From Verrucomicrobiales bacterium (GTDB taxonomy: Bacteria; Verrucomicrobiota; Verrucomicrobiia; Verrucomicrobiales; V1-33): a DNA stretch of 9,425 bases. The DNA is taken from positions 1 to 9,425 of the forward strand of contig JAQGPD010000473.1 in the NCBI GenBank assembly GCA_028293305.1, written 5' to 3'. Below, in pieces: positions 5,507-9,425 of the stretch; position 1 is the first letter of the stretch, and each line of letters begins with the position of its first letter. The position numbers were made by a program, and so were the translations under genes. Below the pieces are notes generated by a model. That model did no database searches, was not told where the DNA came from, and saw only the letters and a program-made list of their open reading frames with translations.

Positions 5507-7123
5507 ATGAAATCCACCGAATTCCCATGGCGCATTCCGGCGGCGCTCACTTTGTTATGGCTGGCCGCCGGCGTCTCGCTGGCCCTGGCATTGTCCGGCC
5601 CCGCCAGGGTGGCTTTGCCCGGATGCGCGGATGGCGCGCCGGGCTGCGCGGCCCTACTCACCAGCGGCTATGCGTCGATTTTCGGCGTGCCTGCGGGATG
5701 GGTCGGCGTGACGGTTTTTTTGTTGCTGGTCCTGACATCCGGAGCGTTCGCCCGGCGCGAGCCGACGGTGGCCGCGGTTTTGGGAGGCACGCTGGCGGGG
5801 GCTGTTTTGGGCGGGGCGGCGTGGTTCGTCACCGTGCAGGCCGTGTTGTTGAAACAATGGTGCCCGTGGTGCCTGACAGCCCATGCGGCGGGCACCGTGG
5901 CGGTGGCGCTGCTCATGCTGGAGCGTCGCTCACGGCCGGTGGCGGAGCGCGCGGGGCCGCGGTGGATGCCGGCCCTGACTGCCGCCGGATTGGTGGCGTC
6001 CGCCTTGGTGGCGGTGGGCTCCGCTTGGCGGTCCGGTGCGCTTGGTGGCGGTGGCGGTGCCGGTGTTAGTGTTGGTGCCGATGCCGGTGTCGGGCAGGAA
6101 ATAGCGGAATCCATTCCGCAGCCGGGTCCATTGCCCGGGGGAAATCCGTGGTCCTTGGATGTGGGTTCCCACACCATGAATTTGGATTTGTCGCTCTTCC
6201 CTGCGGCAGGGGTGAAGGATGCATCGCGCACCGCATTTCTCCTGACAGATTACACCTGTGCCCATTGCCGGGGATACGGGCCGTTTGTGGAGGAGGTGGC
6301 CTCCGATCAGGATCAACCCGTGCGGCTCATGCTCCTGCCCGCCGCGCGTGATGCGGAAGGCGCGGCGATCCACCGGGTTCTCCTGACACTGTTTTATGCG
6401 GATCCCGCAGCGTGGCGCGTGCTGCACGGCCAGTTGTTGTCAGGCTCCGTTCCGCCCCGCGCGGAGGAGGTGTGCCTGGCCGCGCGCACCGCTCTCGGCG
6501 AGACCGGCTGGCACGATGCCTGTGCGGCCCATGCCAAGTCCGCGGACCTGGCGATGTCCACGGCCCGTGCCATCCAGGCGGAAAGCCGCAGGAGATTTCC
6601 GGATTCCATGCTGCCCCAACTCCTGGCCGGCAGTGAAGTGCTCATGGGTGCCGAAGGCGATAGGAACCGCCTGAACGAATTCCTGGCCGCCAACGCCAAC
6701 GCCAACGCCACCCCTCCTGCTGGAACTCCAGGCCCCTCCCCTCCCGCGCGCTCCGCTCCGCCCGCGCTGGCCTTGCTGCGGCCTGACTATCCATTGGGAA
6801 ATCTGCCGGCCACCAGCCGTGCCGACGTCACCTTGCAGTTGATGAATCCCGGCCCGCAGTCCCTTCCGGTGCCGCGTCTGGAACTCCCGGATGGCTGCCT
6901 CGTCACGGCTTTCCCGGTTGGCGATGTGCCGGCCACCTCGGGCGCCGAGATCAAGGTGGCATGCACCGTGCCGCACGCCACCGGATCCTTCCAAAAATTC
7001 ATCGTGCTCCACACCCCGCACGCCGCGCTCACGGCCCGCCTGCACGGCACCTCCGAATCCGGTGACACCACGGTCGCCGCGCAGCCGGAATCCGCCCCCG
7101 TCCCCCATGTCCCGGTCCCATGA
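5507..7123 (+). CDS. VKOR-DsbA-like fusion with DUF1573-like tail, disulfide-forming enzyme
   Basis: This 538-residue protein joins three modules. Residues about 8-175 are a bacterial VKOR domain with five helices (about 11-31, 62-80, 88-113, 120-138, 155-173). It has the loop cysteines C40 and C47, the conserved serine S53 in LTSGYASIFGVPAG, and the CPWC motif (C119, C122). VKORs pass electrons from thiols to quinone. After a Gly/Val-rich linker (about 178-196), residues 215-393 form a DsbA-like thioredoxin fold with YTCAHC (C251, C254) and a likely cis-proline at P369 (LPQLLAGSEVLMG); C323 and C339 may form an extra disulfide. A repeat-encoded Asn-Ala and Pro linker (395-420) leads to residues about 421-515. 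These resemble DUF1573 beta-sandwich modules (YPLGNLPATSRADVTLQLMN, then PDGCLVTAFP, ending in LHGTSES), with two cysteines (C464, C486). The gene starts 2 bases after the prepilin-like gene and overlaps the next by 4 bases, with no Shine-Dalgarno site. It probably oxidises exported products of this operon. Confidence 0.88.
   Translation: MKSTEFPWRIPAALTLLWLAAGVSLALALSGPARVALPGCADGAPGCAALLTSGYASIFGVPAGWVGVTVFLLLVLTSGAFARREPTVAAVLGGTLAGAVLGGAAWFVTVQAVLLKQWCPWCLTAHAAGTVAVALLMLERRSRPVAERAGPRWMPALTAAGLVASALVAVGSAWRSGALGGGGGAGVSVGADAGVGQEIAESIPQPGPLPGGNPWSLDVGSHTMNLDLSLFPAAGVKDASRTAFLLTDYTCAHCRGYGPFVEEVASDQDQPVRLMLLPAARDAEGAAIHRVLLTLFYADPAAWRVLHGQLLSGSVPPRAEEVCLAARTALGETGWHDACAAHAKSADLAMSTARAIQAESRRRFPDSMLPQLLAGSEVLMGAEGDRNRLNEFLAANANANATPPAGTPGPSPPARSAPPALALLRPDYPLGNLPATSRADVTLQLMNPGPQSLPVPRLELPDGCLVTAFPVGDVPATSGAEIKVACTVPHATGSFQKFIVLHTPHAALTARLHGTSESGDTTVAAQPESAPVPHVPVP
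6692..6709 (+). repeat. Three AACGCC hexamers coding Asn-Ala linker
   Basis: Three exact in-frame copies of AACGCC encode an Asn-Ala run in the linker between the DsbA-like and DUF1573-like domains. A second, less regular hexamer-type tract (GGTGGC, GGTGCC, GGTGTT variants, about 6045-6093) encodes the Gly/Val linker between the VKOR and DsbA-like domains. Both tracts would change linker length in steps of two residues without a frameshift. Confidence 0.7.
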
Positions 7124-9425
7124 ATTTAAATTCTCCCTTTTCCAAAAAAATCGTCAGGGTTTGTCAGGCCCTTTGGTTGTGGTGCATGCTGGCCTCCGCC
7201 GCCCCGGCCCAGAACACCACGCTCACCCTCAGTCAGTCGGCGGACGCCACCGAGGCGAATCTCAGCTACGGCCAGGTGGTGACCTTCCGCATTTCCTACG
7301 CCGTGGCCAGCACCAGCGTGAACGCCGCCGGAGCCTATCTGACATTTCCGCTGGATAGCAAGTTCGACCTGGTGGGCATGCAGAAGTCCGCCCACGTGGC
7401 CACTTCCTCCTATGATGACACCAACCGCACCGGCCGGTTCGACTTCATCTCTCCATTGCCTGCCGGGGTCTCCGGGGAACTGGCCGTCCAGGTGCGCTTC
7501 AAATCCGGCACCGCGGAAAACACCGTGGGCACTTTCAACGCCACCCTCCGCGCGTCCAACGCCACCACCGTGGTGGCGGCCAAACTCGGAGTGAAAGGCG
7601 TCAATGCCTCCGCGGGACCCACCTTCAAAAAAGGAATGTATGTGTATAAATACGGTCCTTCCAACATTTCCTTCAACGCCCCTTGGTTCGACTACTCCAT
7701 CCGCCACGGCAACAGCGGCGCCAGTGGCGACAGCGTGGGCAACTACGCCGTCGAGGATATTTTCCCCACGGGCACCAAGCTCAACTACTTCGTCTCCGAC
7801 TGCTTTGCCGGCACCAACAACGCCGTCAAAGTCACCTACATCACCAACCTCAATCCGACCTGGCGTGTCTGGGGAGCCAATCCGCTCTACCGCACCGGCG
7901 ACAACGCCACCCGTCATTGGCCCGCTGAAGTCGCCCTCGCCGCAGACGAATACATCACCGGCTTGAAAACGGAATATGGCACCCTGCCAGGGGGTGGAAA
8001 TTACCACCCTGACAACCAGCGGAATTCGTTATACATCAGCCTCAACTTTGTGCCAGGGATCACCCGCCCCGGGCATTTGAAAAACTGCGCCACCACCACG
8101 GGCAGCGGCATGACGCCCCTCGCCGGCTGCACGGACGCCACCATCACGGATCCCGCCCCCAATTACTACCTCTGGTCGAACTACGGCGGTCCCAACCCCC
8201 TGGGCATGGGCAACGCCATCACCATTCATGGCCACCTAGGGCAATATCCGGACAGTAATGCGGATATCGTGAACCCCGTGCTTATTTATCTGTTGCCACC
8301 GGAACTCGAATACATAGGCAACTTCGGAGCCGATGGTTATGCATGGGACAATGTGGGGAAAAACGCGCCGGTGTTCGACAAAATCGATAACTACAATGGA
8401 ACCGGACGCACCCTCCTGCGCTGGCGTTGGAGTGCGGCGAACCCGCAATCCATCAAAGCGGTCAAAAATTATTCGGAACTGCATTTCCGCTTCGACGCCC
8501 GCGTGAAACCCGGCACGCTGAACGGCAACTACCTTTACACCCTTCACGCCGCCTGGGAGTCACCCGCCATTAACAACTCCGGCATGCAGGTCACGGACGT
8601 CGAGGATCTGGATGCCGATGGATCAAAAACCGATCGCCTGCTCACTTCCAACACCGGCGTGTATGTCCAAACCAACGGCGGCCTGGCCTCCGTCTCGTCC
8701 ACCATGGAAGTCAAAGGTGAGCTGGACACAGCCTGGTCCAAGTTCCCGGCCACCGGCAGGACCGTGCCCTCGGGCAGGGCGGACTATCTGATCAGCATCA
8801 CCAACGACGGCGGGGTGCTCATGAAGGATCCCGTGGTCATCGACATCCTGCCCGCCCTCAACGACCGCGGAGTCATCGATACCAGCAAGCGGAACAGCCA
8901 ATGGGAACCCTTCCTGGCCGGCGAGGTCACGGCCCCCGCCGGGATGACCGTTTTTTACAGCCTCAGCAAAAATCCCTGCCGCGACGAACTCACCCCCGGC
9001 CTGCCCGGCGGATGTGAGGATCCCAAATGGTCCGCCGTCCCGCCGCCTGATATCACCCTGGTGAAGTCCCTGAAATTCGACGGCACCGGCCTAACGCTCC
9101 GCCCGCTGGAGCGCGTGGAAATCAGCTGGCCCATGCGCGCTCCCCTCACCGCGCCCACCGGCGGGGAAATCGCCTGGAACAGCTTCGGCGTCATCGCCAA
9201 ACGCGTGGACGACAACCGCTCCACCCTGCCCACGGAACCCGTCAAAACAGGCATCACCGTCAAGCCGCCGGACCCGCCCTACTACGGCGACAGGGTGTGG
9301 ATCGATGGAAATAAAAACGGCATTCAGGATCCCGGCGAGGCAGGCCTCAATGGCGTCCGCGTGGAGCTCTACCGGGACAATGGCGACAAAATCCCGGATC
9401 CTCTAACGGACATGGCGGTCACCTT
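7120..9425 (+). CDS. Large exported surface protein with SdrD-B-like module, partial (3' end outside window)
   Basis: An uninterrupted frame of 768 codons starts at an ATG overlapping the preceding TGA and continues past the window end. Residues 1-30 are a signal peptide (basic SKKIVR, hydrophobic WLWCMLASA, likely cut at APA before Gln31). The rest is beta-rich, Gly/Asn/Thr-rich surface sequence. Residues about 31-170 and 185-230 look like immunoglobulin-like modules, and about 550-590 resembles DUF11 (ADYLISITNDGG followed by VVIDILPALNDRG). Residues from about 720 are a clear start of an SdrD-B-type module: YYGDRVWIDGNKNG, then IQDPGEAGLNGVRVELY, including a calcium-binding-like DxNxNGxxDxGE loop. 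Two close cysteine pairs (C323/C337 and C620/C632) suggest small disulfide loops; a further cysteine is C228. In other bacteria such proteins are adhesins or cell-surface stalks. The C-terminal anchor or sorting signal cannot be seen. No Shine-Dalgarno site precedes it, so translation is probably coupled to the VKOR gene. Confidence 0.85.
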   Translation, partial: MNLNSPFSKKIVRVCQALWLWCMLASAAPAQNTTLTLSQSADATEANLSYGQVVTFRISYAVASTSVNAAGAYLTFPLDSKFDLVGMQKSAHVATSSYDDTNRTGRFDFISPLPAGVSGELAVQVRFKSGTAENTVGTFNATLRASNATTVVAAKLGVKGVNASAGPTFKKGMYVYKYGPSNISFNAPWFDYSIRHGNSGASGDSVGNYAVEDIFPTGTKLNYFVSDCFAGTNNAVKVTYITNLNPTWRVWGANPLYRTGDNATRHWPAEVALAADEYITGLKTEYGTLPGGGNYHPDNQRNSLYISLNFVPGITRPGHLKNCATTTGSGMTPLAGCTDATITDPAPNYYLWSNYGGPNPLGMGNAITIHGHLGQYPDSNADIVNPVLIYLLPPELEYIGNFGADGYAWDNVGKNAPVFDKIDNYNGTGRTLLRWRWSAANPQSIKAVKNYSELHFRFDARVKPGTLNGNYLYTLHAAWESPAINNSGMQVTDVEDLDADGSKTDRLLTSNTGVYVQTNGGLASVSSTMEVKGELDTAWSKFPATGRTVPSGRADYLISITNDGGVLMKDPVVIDILPALNDRGVIDTSKRNSQWEPFLAGEVTAPAGMTVFYSLSKNPCRDELTPGLPGGCEDPKWSAVPPPDITLVKSLKFDGTGLTLRPLERVEISWPMRAPLTAPTGGEIAWNSFGVIAKRVDDNRSTLPTEPVKTGITVKPPDPPYYGDRVWIDGNKNGIQDPGEAGLNGVRVELYRDNGDKIPDPLTDMAVT

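Noticed and set aside
6440..7108. Minus-strand frame of 222 codons inside the VKOR fusion gene
   Set aside because: It is a shadow of the DsbA-like and DUF1573-like coding region, low in complexity (Gly/Arg rich) and without any domain.
7126..8007. Minus-strand frame of 293 codons inside the large surface protein gene
   Set aside because: The plus strand has an unbroken 768-codon frame with a signal peptide and recognisable modules. The minus frame is a Gly/Val-rich shadow without motifs.

Overview
The window looks like a chromosomal segment from a GC-rich member of the Verrucomicrobiota. The clues are an orphan prepilin-type surface protein with chitobiase-C-like and delta-60-like modules, an RHS fragment of a kind I associate with this phylum, a large exported protein with an SdrD-B-type module, and poor Shine-Dalgarno sites before most genes. 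This taxonomic guess rests on protein style only; no rRNA or other marker gene is present.

Layout. Bases 1 to about 420 hold no convincing gene but contain a striking nested palindromic element (221-291). Bases about 425-958 are the broken core of an RHS-repeat protein with neither its N-terminal part nor its toxin tip. A small, markedly AT-rich gene for a membrane-anchored protein (1006-1419) follows directly and may be a displaced RHS-associated (immunity-like) cassette gene. On the minus strand lie an unrecognised eight-helix membrane protein (1605-2426) and a TlpA-like exported thioredoxin (2809-3405). Between them are a 9-bp tandem repeat and a strong two-way hairpin terminator.

A divergent regulatory region (3406-3599) separates the thioredoxin gene from a tightly packed plus-strand operon of three genes. 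The first encodes a prepilin-like protein with chitobiase-C-like modules and two delta-60-like repeats (3600-5504). The second encodes a membrane VKOR fused to a DsbA-like thioredoxin domain and a DUF1573-like tail (5507-7123). The third encodes a very large exported surface protein, open at the window end (7120-9425+). The genes are separated by 2 bases and then overlap by 4 bases.

How they may work together. The VKOR-Dsb fusion should make disulfides outside the inner membrane. Its third-gene neighbour carries two pairs of closely spaced cysteines, so the simplest reading is an operon that makes cell-surface proteins together with a dedicated oxidative-folding enzyme. The divergent TlpA-like thioredoxin would be a reducing or isomerising partner. 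This functional link is inference from gene order and cysteine pattern; it is the most interesting candidate system in the window.
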